This document shows, in pieces, positions 16,334 to 24,306 of a stretch of DNA of 25,570 bases. The position numbers were made by a program, and so were the translations under genes. Every line of letters starts with the position of its first letter. The first letter of the stretch is position 1. Location: positions 1-25,570 of the forward strand of contig DFBO01000091.1 of the NCBI GenBank assembly GCA_002366675.1, read 5' to 3'. Source of the DNA: Flavobacteriaceae bacterium UBA3078 (GTDB lineage: Bacteria > Bacteroidota > Bacteroidia > Flavobacteriales > Flavobacteriaceae). The notes under the pieces were generated by a model, which ran no database searches, was not told the DNA's origin, and worked only from the letters and a program-made list of their open reading frames with translations.

Positions 16334-16735
16334 CTATTTTTTCAAGGCATCTCTAATTTCTTTTAAAAGATCATTATCTGATGGTCCTGCTGGAGCTGGT
16401 TCTTCAGCTGGCTTTTTAGTTTTATTGTAAGCTTTAACAATTATAAACATTACTAAACCAACAATTAATAAATTAATAATTGTGTTAACCCAACTTCCCC
16501 ACATAACTGCATTCTCTGGTGTAGTTACTACTCCAGCAGCATCTATCACAGCTTCATCTAAAACAATTTTTTTGTCTGCGAAATCGGTTCCTCCTGTAAA
16601 ATGACCAACAAATGGCATAACAATATTGTTTACAAAACCTTTTACTACTGCACCAATTGCACCAGCCATGATTACAGCTACTGCAAATTCAATAACATTT
16701 CCACCTGTAATAAACTCTTTAAATTCTTTAAACAT
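16334..16735 (-). CDS. mscL: Large-conductance mechanosensitive channel
   Basis: This 133-residue protein begins with the MscL pattern FKEFITGGNVIEFAVAVIMAGAIGAVV, covering the cytoplasmic N-terminal helix and the pore helix (about 14-40). A periplasmic loop follows with GGTDFADKKIVLDEA, then a second membrane helix (about 83-105) and a charged C-terminal helix (DNDLLKEIRDALKK). The channel opens on membrane tension to release solutes during hypo-osmotic shock. The length is typical. It has a candidate promoter upstream and its own terminator downstream, so it is probably a single-gene unit between alr and asd. Confidence 0.95.
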   Translation of the reverse strand: MFKEFKEFITGGNVIEFAVAVIMAGAIGAVVKGFVNNIVMPFVGHFTGGTDFADKKIVLDEAVIDAAGVVTTPENAVMWGSWVNTIINLLIVGLVMFIIVKAYNKTKKPAEEPAPAGPSDNDLLKEIRDALKK

Positions 16736-16767
16736 AATTAGTGTTTTTTAATGGTTAGTGTAAGTTA

Positions 16768-16798
16768 CGAATTTAATTAAAAAAACCTAAAATGGAAA
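16768..16798 (-). promoter_or_regulatory. Candidate promoter for mscL
   Basis: On the minus strand TTTC (16798-16795), a 19-bp spacer and TAAATTCG (16775-16768) match the TTTG-N19-TAnnTTTG consensus with one mismatch in each box. It begins directly after the alr stop codon. Confidence 0.35.
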
Positions 16799-17905
16799 TT
16801 ATTTAATAATAAGTCGTTTAACTCGTTGAGAAATAGCTGTAATTATTTCGTAAGAAATGGTGTTTGCAGTTTTAGCAAATTCTGGAGCATTGGGTTGTTT
16901 TCCAAAGAGAATGACTTCATCTCCTTCTTGACAATCAATATTTGTAACATTTACCATAATCATATCCATACAGACATTTCCAACAATATAAGCTGGCTTT
17001 CCATTTATAGTTACGAAGCCTTTTCCATTTCCATATTGTCTGCCAATACCATCTGCATGACCAATTGGGATAGTTGCTGTTCTTATTTTAGAGTCACTTT
17101 TAAAGGCTCTATTATAACCAACGGTTTGTCCTTTTTCAATGGTATGAATTTGAGAAATAACTGATTTTAGAGTAGCTACAGGAATCAAGTTTTTATTTTC
17201 TTTTTCTGAATTACCAAAACCATAAATGCCAATACCACTTCTAACCATATCTAAATGTGCTTCAGGATAATTTAAAACGCCAGACGTGTTACACAGGTGA
17301 AGCATGGGTTTGTAGCCAAAAGTGTTTATAAATGTTTTTGAAATAGTTTGAAACGCTTCAATTTGATTATTTGTAAACTCTTTTTCATTTAAATCTTCAC
17401 TTGCTGCTAAATGAGAAAATATCGATTTTACTCTTACAGATGAAGTGCTTTCAAGTTCATCATGAATCATTTCAATATCAGCTTCATTAAAACCCAACCT
17501 ATTTAAACCTGTATTAAACTTGATGTGAATAGGATAATTTTGTTGCTTTTCTTCCAATGCAACTTCAAGAAAGGTATTAAAACTATTAAAGTTATATAAA
17601 CTTGGTTCCAAACAACGTTCAATAAGAGTTCTATAATTTATAGGTTGTGGATGTAGAACTAAAATAGGTTTTGTAATACCTGCGTCACGCAAAGCAACAC
17701 CTTCATTTGTATAAGCTACAGCAAAATAATTAACTTCCAGATTTTGCAAATACTCAGCAATTTCTTTAGCATCACTTCCATATCCATAAGCTTTTACAAC
17801 TACTAAAAATTTGGTATGTGTAGAAATTCTGGATTTAAGATATTCAAAATTATGCTTCAGAGCATTTAAATCTATTTCAAGGACTGTTTCTTGAGTTCTA
17901 GGCAT
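16799..17905 (-). CDS. alr: Alanine racemase
   Basis: This 368-residue enzyme has the PLP-binding lysine in VVVKAYGYG (Lys38). The second catalytic base, a tyrosine, is in TVGYNRAFKSD, and GNVCMDMIMVN is the conserved substrate and dimer segment near it. It interconverts L- and D-alanine in the cytoplasm, supplying D-alanine for peptidoglycan. The length fits a single-domain Alr, and there is no fused MurF-like domain, although MurF-Alr fusions are known in Bacteroidota. The start is 2 bp after the tdk stop, so tdk and alr are one operon. Confidence 0.95.
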   Translation of the reverse strand: MPRTQETVLEIDLNALKHNFEYLKSRISTHTKFLVVVKAYGYGSDAKEIAEYLQNLEVNYFAVAYTNEGVALRDAGITKPILVLHPQPINYRTLIERCLEPSLYNFNSFNTFLEVALEEKQQNYPIHIKFNTGLNRLGFNEADIEMIHDELESTSSVRVKSIFSHLAASEDLNEKEFTNNQIEAFQTISKTFINTFGYKPMLHLCNTSGVLNYPEAHLDMVRSGIGIYGFGNSEKENKNLIPVATLKSVISQIHTIEKGQTVGYNRAFKSDSKIRTATIPIGHADGIGRQYGNGKGFVTINGKPAYIVGNVCMDMIMVNVTNIDCQEGDEVILFGKQPNAPEFAKTANTISYEIITAISQRVKRLIIK

Positions 17906-17907
17906 AC

Positions 17908-18546
17908 TTATTTGTCTGATTTTGGAGAAATTTCCTCAGCATCGTTTACCTTTAAATTTCGAACTTTATCTCTTGTCATGGCTTTGTAATATGCAGCACG
18001 ACTTAAAGGTTCGTACTCATCTACTTCGCCTAGTAAAACAAGATTATCGTTTTTAGACAATCGGTAACTATACTGAGCAAGGTTACCTGTACGAGTACAA
18101 ATAGCATGAACTTTAGTCACGTATTCTGCAGTAGCCATAAGATTGGGCATTGGCCCAAATGGATTGCCTTTAAAATCCATATCTAATCCAGCAACAATAA
18201 CACGAACACCTTTATTTGCTAAATCGTTGCAAACACGAACAATCTCATCATCGAAAAACTGAGCTTCATCAATACCAACAACATCACAGCCATCTGCCAA
18301 AATAGGAATGTTGGCAGCAGCAGGAACAGGAGTCGAGCGTATTTCGTTAGCATCATGAGAGACAACCATATCTTCATCGTAACGAACATCTATTGCGGGT
18401 TTAAAAATTTCCACTTTTTGTCTTGCAAATTGTGCACGCTTGAGCCTGCGAATCAATTCTTCGGTCTTTCCTGAGAACATGGAACCACAGATAACTTCTA
18501 TCCAACCAAATTGTTCTTTATGATTTACTGTATTTTCGAGAAACAT
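17908..18546 (-). CDS. tdk: Thymidine kinase (type II), zinc ligands largely missing
   Basis: This 212-residue enzyme has the P-loop GSMFSGKT (21-28), the DEAQFF motif with catalytic Glu94 (93-98), and the thymidine-binding lasso region with YEPLSRAAYYKAM. It phosphorylates thymidine with ATP in pyrimidine salvage. Type II kinases usually hold a structural zinc with four Cys/His ligands in two CxxC-like pairs. Here Cys150 remains, but the expected partners are Thr153, Ser182 and Ala185, so the zinc site looks lost while the fold and catalytic residues stay. It is the first gene of the tdk-alr operon. Confidence 0.93.
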   Translation of the reverse strand: MFLENTVNHKEQFGWIEVICGSMFSGKTEELIRRLKRAQFARQKVEIFKPAIDVRYDEDMVVSHDANEIRSTPVPAAANIPILADGCDVVGIDEAQFFDDEIVRVCNDLANKGVRVIVAGLDMDFKGNPFGPMPNLMATAEYVTKVHAICTRTGNLAQYSYRLSKNDNLVLLGEVDEYEPLSRAAYYKAMTRDKVRNLKVNDAEEISPKSDK

Positions 18547-18566
18547 TTTGTAATTTTAACACTAAA

Positions 18567-18588
18567 ACAAAGCGAAATTTCGTTTTGT
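18567..18588. promoter_or_regulatory. Near-perfect 22-bp palindrome between tdk and the divergent gene
   Basis: ACAAAGCGAAA (18567-18577) and TTTCGTTTTGT (18578-18588) are reverse complements except at one position. It lies in the 103-bp divergent intergenic space and overlaps a weak plus-strand -33 element (TTTC at 18578, then 19 bp, then TAAATTTA at 18601-18608). It could be an operator for either gene. Confidence 0.3.
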
Positions 18589-18649
18589 ATAAAGGTGGCG
18601 TAAATTTATTAAAAATCAAACCCATAAAATAGATTAAATTTTAAAAGTT

Positions 18650-19387
18650 ATGAAGAAGAAACTTGAAGCAGAATTAATGAGTATTGCTCATAGAATTTTA
18701 AAGCTGAAAGGCAAGGACGATTTAGATAAAATGCATAAAGAAGTAGCAACTCTTTATGAAAAACTAACTGTTTTAAAGTTTGCAAAGGAAAATTTTGAGA
18801 AAGACCTTCCTACAATTGGTAGCGATTCCTCATTCTTTGGAATGTTAGACATGGCATTTAATAACAAGATAAGTGACAACATAGAATTTGATAATAAAAC
18901 CTATATTAATTTAGACGATAGAGAGCACGATGAAATTATGGAGCCAGCTATTGAAAAAATAAAAGACATGGTTGCTCAAATGCCACAAGAGGCTCAGCAC
19001 ATTGATGCTATTTTTGAAAAAGTAATTCCAAAAAAGCAGTACCATAAAAACGATTTAGAAGAGATTACAGCAGGTTTTGAGGAAATTCCAGAATTTGAAC
19101 CAGTAACTAATGGTAATAAAGAGGATGTAAAAAAGTCTTTAAACGATAAACTGAAAGGTGGAGGTTTAAGTATTGGACTAAACGATAAGTTAGCTTTTAT
19201 TAAGCATTTGTTTAATGGTGAAGTTTTAGATTATGATAGGGTACTTTCTCAATTAAACACCTCTAGTTCTTTCGAAGAAGCCGAGAGTCTTATACAAAAT
19301 GTGGTAAAACCAGACTATAATAATTGGAAAGATAAAGAAGAATTCGAAACACGATTTATGGAAATTTTAGAAAGTAAATTTAATTAG
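18650..19387 (+). CDS. Conserved Bacteroidota-type hypothetical protein upstream of rsmI
   Basis: This 245-residue acidic, helix-rich protein has no signal peptide or membrane segment and should be cytoplasmic. Residues 1-50 look like a coiled coil (heptads of Leu/Ile, with DLDKMHKEVATLYEKL). The C-terminal 60-70 residues follow a pattern I recall from several Bacteroidota hypothetical proteins: LNDKLAFIKHLFNGEVLDYD, then SQLNT, a SFEEAESLI helix and VKPDYNNWKDKEEFETRFM. I know no function. It is followed by rsmI after 24 bp on the same strand, so it is probably cotranscribed with an rRNA methyltransferase. Confidence 0.85.
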   Translation: MKKKLEAELMSIAHRILKLKGKDDLDKMHKEVATLYEKLTVLKFAKENFEKDLPTIGSDSSFFGMLDMAFNNKISDNIEFDNKTYINLDDREHDEIMEPAIEKIKDMVAQMPQEAQHIDAIFEKVIPKKQYHKNDLEEITAGFEEIPEFEPVTNGNKEDVKKSLNDKLKGGGLSIGLNDKLAFIKHLFNGEVLDYDRVLSQLNTSSSFEEAESLIQNVVKPDYNNWKDKEEFETRFMEILESKFN

Positions 19388-19411
19388 ATTCTTATTTTCA
19401 AGGAATAAAAT

Positions 19412-20083
19412 ATGAGTAAACTTTATATAGTGCCTACTCCAATTGGGAATTTAAAAGACATGACATTTAGAGCTATTGAAGTTTTAAAAGAAGTCGATTT
19501 AATCCTTGCTGAAGACACACGTACTTCAGGAAAACTTTTAAAATATTTCGAAATTTCTACACCTTCGCAATCGCATCATATGCATAACGAACATAAAACG
19601 GTTGCAGGTTTAATTAATAAATTAAAAAGTGGTTTAAGCATAGCCTTAATTAGTGATGCTGGAACACCAGCCATTTCAGATCCTGGTTTTTTATTAACGC
19701 GTGCTTGTATTGAAAACAATATAGAAGTGGATTGCCTTCCAGGTGCTACTGCTTTTGTTCCTGCATTAGTAAATAGCGGCTTACCAAACGATAAATTTGT
19801 ATTCGAAGGTTTTCTGCCTGTAAAAAAAGGAAGACAAACCAGGCTCTTGCTTCTAGCTGAAGAAAACAGAACTATTATCTTCTATGAAAGTCCACACAAA
19901 CTCATTAAAACGCTCACTCATTTTTGTAAATATTTTGGTGAAGACAGACTAGTTTCTGTATCTCGCGAATTAACCAAACTCTACGAAGAAACTGTAAGGG
20001 GAACAGCCAAAGAAGTTCTTGAACATTTTACCAACAAACCTCCAAAAGGAGAGATTGTGATTGTGGTTGGCGGAAGGCCTTAA
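19412..20083 (+). CDS. rsmI: 16S rRNA (cytidine1402-2'-O)-methyltransferase
   Basis: This 223-residue protein belongs to the tetrapyrrole methylase-like RsmI family. PTPIGNL (8-14), AEDTR (33-37) and DAGTPAISDPG (82-92) are diagnostic, followed by CLPGATAFVPALVNSGLP and FEGFLP. It methylates the 2'-OH of C1402 in 16S rRNA using S-adenosylmethionine, which tunes decoding at the P site. At 223 residues it is short, as in other Bacteroidota; E. coli RsmI has a longer C terminus. It follows the hypothetical gene by 24 bp. Confidence 0.95.
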   Translation: MSKLYIVPTPIGNLKDMTFRAIEVLKEVDLILAEDTRTSGKLLKYFEISTPSQSHHMHNEHKTVAGLINKLKSGLSIALISDAGTPAISDPGFLLTRACIENNIEVDCLPGATAFVPALVNSGLPNDKFVFEGFLPVKKGRQTRLLLLAEENRTIIFYESPHKLIKTLTHFCKYFGEDRLVSVSRELTKLYEETVRGTAKEVLEHFTNKPPKGEIVIVVGGRP

Positions 20084-20340
20084 TGTAAAATAATGGATAA
20101 AGTATTTAATGACATATATGCAACATCATTCTTGGCAGTAATTTCATTTGCTATTATAGTTTATCATAAATATTATAGAGAATCAGCTCCTTCTGATAAA
20201 TGCATTAATTATTAGATTGTTTAATTTTGGATTAATATTTTTAATCCTAACTATATTCAATGCATTTAAATAAATATTCGTGAATTACAGGTAAAGAAAA
20301 TCTAACAATCTAGAATCTTACTTTCATAGGAATAATAAAA
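20084..20340. other. 257-bp convergent intergenic region with a weak hairpin and repeat debris
   Basis: No gene is supported here. It holds a 7-bp stem (GGATTAA 20229-20235, loop TATTT, TTAATCC 20241-20247) without a T-run, a degenerate hairpin repeat at 20314-20333, and a frame open to a TAA at 20271-20273 with no usable start codon that would encode a short hydrophobic peptide. A 25-codon ATG frame at 20093-20170 is also present but unsupported. The hydrophobic open frame may be the remnant of a small membrane protein gene. Confidence 0.5.
20314..20333. repeat. Degenerate copy of the CTTTCA-loop hairpin repeat
   Basis: A short imperfect stem (TCTTA / TAGGA with one G-T pair) encloses the same CTTTCA loop as the hairpin at 7719-7736. 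It lies a few bases beyond the stop of the minus-strand AhpD-like gene and may help end that transcript. Confidence 0.4.
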
Positions 20341-20943
20341 CTAATATTGTGATCCATCGTGTTTTCCAACTTCGTAACCATGCTTTCCTAAATATTTATT
20401 TCCACTTTCTACAGCACCTTCTTCTATAGATGTTCCCATAGAATCGTTCCAACGGTTGAGGTATCCAAATAAAGAAATAACACCAAGCATTTCTACAATT
20501 TCTCCTTCATCCCAATGCTCGTATAAGCGTTTTTTAATGTCAGCATTTACATCGTTTGGCACTTGACTTGCAGCCAAACTAAAATCTAACGCAGCACGTT
20601 CAGCTTCGCTAAAAGCAGAATGCGTTCTGTATTCCCAAATATTATCTAATTGTTCTTGTTCTGCTCCATAACGTTCTGCAGCTCTTATTGCATGAGCTTG
20701 ACAATACCTGCAACCTGTAGAGTTACTGCTTACCCAAGCTATCATGCGTTTTAAGGCTGAAGTTACTCGACCTTCATTAGCCATTACAGCTTTGTTGAGG
20801 TTAATAAAAGCTTTAGATATGGCTGGTCTTCGTTGCATGGTTAAGACCGAATTTGGACAAAACCCAAGCGTTTCATTAAAGAATTCTGCTAATTCTTTAG
20901 TTTCTAAATCGTGTTCGGCTGATAATGGTGTTACTAATGGCAT
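20341..20943 (-). CDS. AhpD/carboxymuconolactone decarboxylase-like peroxidase-related protein
   Basis: This 200-residue protein has the AhpD-type redox motif CRYCQAH, with Cys78, Cys81 and His84 in the CxxCxxxH arrangement, preceded by a helical segment RMIAWVSSNSTG. In the AhpD family the cysteine pair reduces peroxides or acts with thiol partners. The length and the C-terminal helices (SAFSEAERAALDFSLAASQ, VEMLGVISLFGYLNRWND) fit the 'peroxidase-related enzyme' type of the CMD family rather than true CMD. It is divergent from an OsmC-family gene 57 bp away, which supports an oxidative or thiol-stress role. The actual substrate is unknown. Confidence 0.88.
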   Translation of the reverse strand: MPLVTPLSAEHDLETKELAEFFNETLGFCPNSVLTMQRRPAISKAFINLNKAVMANEGRVTSALKRMIAWVSSNSTGCRYCQAHAIRAAERYGAEQEQLDNIWEYRTHSAFSEAERAALDFSLAASQVPNDVNADIKKRLYEHWDEGEIVEMLGVISLFGYLNRWNDSMGTSIEEGAVESGNKYLGKHGYEVGKHDGSQY

Positions 20944-20960
20944 AGTCTAATTTTTATTGG

Positions 20961-20968
20961 TATTTTTG
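20961..20968 (+). promoter_or_regulatory. Candidate -7 box for the OsmC-family gene
   Basis: TATTTTTG is a perfect TAnnTTTG match 32 bp before the start codon. No clear TTTG is found 19-21 bp upstream, so only the -7 element is supported. Confidence 0.3.
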
Positions 20969-21000
20969 ATATATTACAATAAACGAAAAATTCTTCACAA

Positions 21001-21423
21001 ATGACTAATAAAGTAATAACCCATTGGAAAGGCAATATGCAATTTGAATCGGATAATCCAAATGGAAAAATTGTTTTAATGGATACGTCTCCAGAACATG
21101 GAGGTTACAGTTCCGGATTAAGTCCGAAAGCTATGATGCTTTCTGCACTTGCTGGTTGCTCAGGTTTAGATGTGGTTTCTATTTTGGATAAAATGAAAGT
21201 GAAAATTTCAGATTTTAGAATGGATACTTCTGGAGAATTAACAGAAGAGCATCCAAAATATTATCATACTGTTTCAGTAGAATATCATTTTTATGGTGAG
21301 AACCTAGATGAAAATAAAATTAAAAAGGCTATCGATTTATCTATTGAAAAATACTGTGGCGTTATGGAAATGTTTCGCAAGTTTGCGACTGTAAACACAT
21401 CAATTCACTGTCATAATAAATAA
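21001..21423 (+). CDS. OsmC/Ohr-family protein
   Basis: This 140-residue protein carries the two family cysteines: Cys53 in LAGCSGLDVV and Cys119 in EKYCGVM. The length and the motif SPKAMMLSALAGCSGLD agree with the OsmC/YhfA branch rather than classical Ohr. OsmC-family proteins are thiol-dependent peroxidases or related redox proteins of the cytoplasm. It is divergent from the AhpD-like gene. Downstream lies a 61-bp flavobacterial repeat and then recJ. Confidence 0.92.
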   Translation: MTNKVITHWKGNMQFESDNPNGKIVLMDTSPEHGGYSSGLSPKAMMLSALAGCSGLDVVSILDKMKVKISDFRMDTSGELTEEHPKYYHTVSVEYHFYGENLDENKIKKAIDLSIEKYCGVMEMFRKFATVNTSIHCHNK

Positions 21424-21426
21424 TTT

Positions 21427-21487
21427 TGTCATTCAGAACAAAGTGAAGAATCTCTCTAATAGATGCTTCGACAAGCTCAGCATGACA
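21427..21487. repeat. 61-bp flavobacterial intergenic repeat with TGTCA/TGACA ends
   Basis: The element starts TGTCATTCAGAAC, carries GTGAAGAATCTC, then GCTTCGACAAGCTCAGCA, and ends TGACA, so its 5-bp termini are inverted repeats. GCTT-CGAC-AAGC can form a small hairpin. I recall very similar strings between genes of many Flavobacteriaceae. It fills most of the 79-bp gap before recJ. Confidence 0.75.
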
Positions 21488-21502
21488 TTAATTTCATAAA
21501 AT

Positions 21503-23194
21503 ATGCGTTGGACTCTAAAGCCAAAACCAGAGGCAGAAAAATTATCTCATTTAAAAGAATCTCTTCAAGTAGATGAGGTTGTGGCAACGCTTTTATTACA
21601 ACGTGGTATTGAAACTTATCAAGATGCTAAAACCTTCTTCAGACCAAGTTTTGACCATTTACATGATCCGTTTTTAATGAAAGACATGGATCAAGCTGTT
21701 TCACGTATTGAACTGGCTTTATCCAACAATGAAAATATCCTAGTTTTTGGCGACTATGATGTGGACGGAACCTCTTCAGTAGCCTTAATGTCAACATATC
21801 TTAGAACTAGAACAGAGCAAGTTGCAACCTATATTCCTGATAGATATGATGAAGGTTATGGTGTATCCATAAAAGGTATCGACTTTGCAGACGACAATGA
21901 TTTTTCACTAATCATCGCTTTAGATTGTGGCGTAAAAGCTATTAAAAAAGTAGCTTACGCCAAAGAAAAAGGCATCGATTTTATTATATGTGACCATCAC
22001 AGACCAGGAACAAAACTTCCAGGTGCAGTGGCTATTTTAGATCCAAAACGTGACAATTGTAACTATCCATTTAAAGAACTTTGTGGGTGTGGTGTAGGCT
22101 TTAAACTCATTCAAGCTTTGGCCTTTAAAGAAGGGAAACCCGTTGAAGAATTAACCGAATATTTAGACTTGGTTGCAACAGCTATTGGAGCAGATATTGT
22201 TCCTATTGTTGGCGAAAATCGCGTTTTAGCCTATTTGGGATTAGAAGTAATCAATACCAAACCACGATCTGGAATTAAAGCCATAATCAATCAGGTTAAT
22301 AAAGATATTTTAACTATTACTGATGTCGTTTTTATTGTAGCTCCAAGAATCAATGCTGCTGGACGTATGAAGCATGGAAACTATGCAGTGACCTTATTAA
22401 GTGAAACGGATTTTGAATTAGCCGAACAATATGCTGAAGAAATAGAGGCTTTTAATACAGATAGGCGTGAAGCAGACCAGAGAATTACAGACGAAGCACT
22501 TCAACAGATTGAAGACAACAGCGAACACGATGGTTTTACAACCGTTGTGTATCATGAAACTTGGCACAAAGGTGTTATTGGAATTGTAGCTTCACGACTT
22601 ATTGAAACCTATTACAGACCTACTTTGGTTTTTACAAAAAGTGGCGATAAACTTGCTGCTTCTGCACGTTCTGTTTCTGGGTTTGATGTGTATCATGCTT
22701 TAGAGGCTTGTTCTGAACATATCGAACAATTTGGAGGTCATAAATATGCTGCTGGACTAACGTTAAAAGAAGAAAATTACGAAGCCTTCAAACAAGCTTT
22801 TGAAGATGAAGTTTCGCGAACAATAGACAAACAGTTATTGGTTCCTGAAATTAAAATTGATTTGAAGCTAGATTTAAATCAAGTAGATAATAAATTATGG
22901 CGCATTATACGTCAGTTTGCACCTTTTGGACCAGGAAACATGACACCTGTTTTTATGTCTCAAAATATTAAAGATACTGGTTATGGTAAATGTGTTGGTG
23001 AAGACGATAAGCATTTACGCATAACTGTCACACAAACAGGAAGGGAAAAAATAGTTTGTATTGGTTTTAACTTAGGAGACAAATTAAGCTTGATTAAAAA
23101 TAAAAAATTAGTTAAAGCTGTGTATTCTATAGATGAAAATTATTGGCAAGGCAAAACATCGCTTCAATTGAAATTGAGAGATCTTAGAGAATAA
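21503..23194 (+). CDS. recJ: Single-stranded-DNA-specific exonuclease RecJ
   Basis: This 563-residue protein has the DHH phosphoesterase motifs: FGDYDVDGTSS (82-92), ALDCG (139-143) and DHHRPG (164-169). The DHHA1-type part follows with HKGVIGIVASRL and SARSVSGFDVYHAL, then FGGHKYAAGLTL. RecJ degrades single-stranded DNA 5' to 3' using manganese or magnesium and works in recombination and mismatch or base excision repair. The length is typical for the phylum. It starts after a repeat-filled gap and may be read with the OmpA-family gene 14 bp downstream. Confidence 0.95.
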   Translation: MRWTLKPKPEAEKLSHLKESLQVDEVVATLLLQRGIETYQDAKTFFRPSFDHLHDPFLMKDMDQAVSRIELALSNNENILVFGDYDVDGTSSVALMSTYLRTRTEQVATYIPDRYDEGYGVSIKGIDFADDNDFSLIIALDCGVKAIKKVAYAKEKGIDFIICDHHRPGTKLPGAVAILDPKRDNCNYPFKELCGCGVGFKLIQALAFKEGKPVEELTEYLDLVATAIGADIVPIVGENRVLAYLGLEVINTKPRSGIKAIINQVNKDILTITDVVFIVAPRINAAGRMKHGNYAVTLLSETDFELAEQYAEEIEAFNTDRREADQRITDEALQQIEDNSEHDGFTTVVYHETWHKGVIGIVASRLIETYYRPTLVFTKSGDKLAASARSVSGFDVYHALEACSEHIEQFGGHKYAAGLTLKEENYEAFKQAFEDEVSRTIDKQLLVPEIKIDLKLDLNQVDNKLWRIIRQFAPFGPGNMTPVFMSQNIKDTGYGKCVGEDDKHLRITVTQTGREKIVCIGFNLGDKLSLIKNKKLVKAVYSIDENYWQGKTSLQLKLRDLRE

Positions 23195-23208
23195 TTTTTT
23201 TATAGATT

Positions 23209-24306
23209 ATGAAAGCAATTTACATCCTAGTTTTCAATTTTAGTTTGATGATTTGTCAATCTCAAAACCTTGTTGTTAATCCAAGTTTTGAAGAAAACAC
23301 ATACTGTTCTGAACTATTAGGAAACTTCAATAAAAATGTTTCACACTGGTCAATTCCAAATATTGGATCCACAGATTATTTTCATTCCTGTAGTAAAGCA
23401 GTAGGTTTTGAGAATTTTTTTGGAAACCAAAACCCTAAAACAGGAGAAGCCTATTCTGGAATGTATGTTATGGCTCCAGAAGATTATCGTGAATATATTC
23501 AAGGAGAGTTTAAAGATGTCTTAACTAAAGATGAGAAATATACTATTTCATTTTACATTAGTTTAGCTGAAAACTCAAGTCATGCGATTAAAGATTTGGG
23601 AGTTTTGTTTTTAAATCAATCATTAAATCAACCTTCAGATAGAGTAATTAATATCAGTAACGTTTTAAATAATGTAGAGAACAGCCATTATATTTTAATA
23701 AAAGGTCTTCAATATTATACAGAAAAAGAAAATTGGGAAAAAGTAACTTTTGACTATATAGCTAAAGGATTTGAAAAGTATTTTATTATTGGCAATTTTG
23801 ATTCAAACAAAAACATTGAAGCTATTAAAGTGCAGAAATCTAAAAATCCTGATGCATCTTATTATTTTTTCGATGACATAAGTATTAAACCTTTTGAAAC
23901 TGAAATAACGAAAAATATAAGTATTAGCACTATAGAAGCCAAACAAGTACTAGAGAGAAATAAGGTATATACGCTTAAAAATGTATTATTTGAATTTGAT
24001 AAATCCAATTTATTGGACTCATCAATTAAAGAACTTGACCAATTATATGAATATTTAAAAGTGTATAAATATTTACAAATTGAAATTTATGGTCATACAG
24101 ATAATGTTGGTTCAAAAGATAGAAACGATGAACTTTCATTACTTCGAGCTAAAACAGTAGCCTTATACTTAATTTCAAAAGGCTTAAAGCCAGAACGAGT
24201 AATTGCACAAGGTTTTGGAACTCGGTTTCCATTAACTTCAAATAAAACAGAAGCGGATCGTGCATTAAACAGACGTGTTGAGTTTAAGTTAATTTCAAAA
24301 AAATAA
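23209..24306 (+). CDS. OmpA-family envelope protein
   Basis: This 365-residue protein has an N-terminal signal peptide (about 1-19), then LVVNPSFEE, an opening seen in flavobacterial proteins with a galactose-binding-like or jelly-roll domain (about 20-235). The C-terminal OmpA domain (about 255-363) is clear: NVLFEFDKSNL, IEIYGHTDNVGSKDRNDELS, RAKTVALYL and ADRALNRRVEFKL. OmpA domains bind peptidoglycan, so this should be a periplasmic or outer-membrane-linked protein. The N-terminal function is unknown. It starts 14 bp after recJ and its stop is directly followed by the start of the transporter gene, suggesting coupled expression. Confidence 0.88.
   Translation: MKAIYILVFNFSLMICQSQNLVVNPSFEENTYCSELLGNFNKNVSHWSIPNIGSTDYFHSCSKAVGFENFFGNQNPKTGEAYSGMYVMAPEDYREYIQGEFKDVLTKDEKYTISFYISLAENSSHAIKDLGVLFLNQSLNQPSDRVINISNVLNNVENSHYILIKGLQYYTEKENWEKVTFDYIAKGFEKYFIIGNFDSNKNIEAIKVQKSKNPDASYYFFDDISIKPFETEITKNISISTIEAKQVLERNKVYTLKNVLFEFDKSNLLDSSIKELDQLYEYLKVYKYLQIEIYGHTDNVGSKDRNDELSLLRAKTVALYLISKGLKPERVIAQGFGTRFPLTSNKTEADRALNRRVEFKLISKK

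Noticed and set aside
20093..20170. 25-codon ATG frame after rsmI with a hydrophobic C terminus
   Set aside because: Too short and without supporting context; mentioned only as part of a possible gene remnant.
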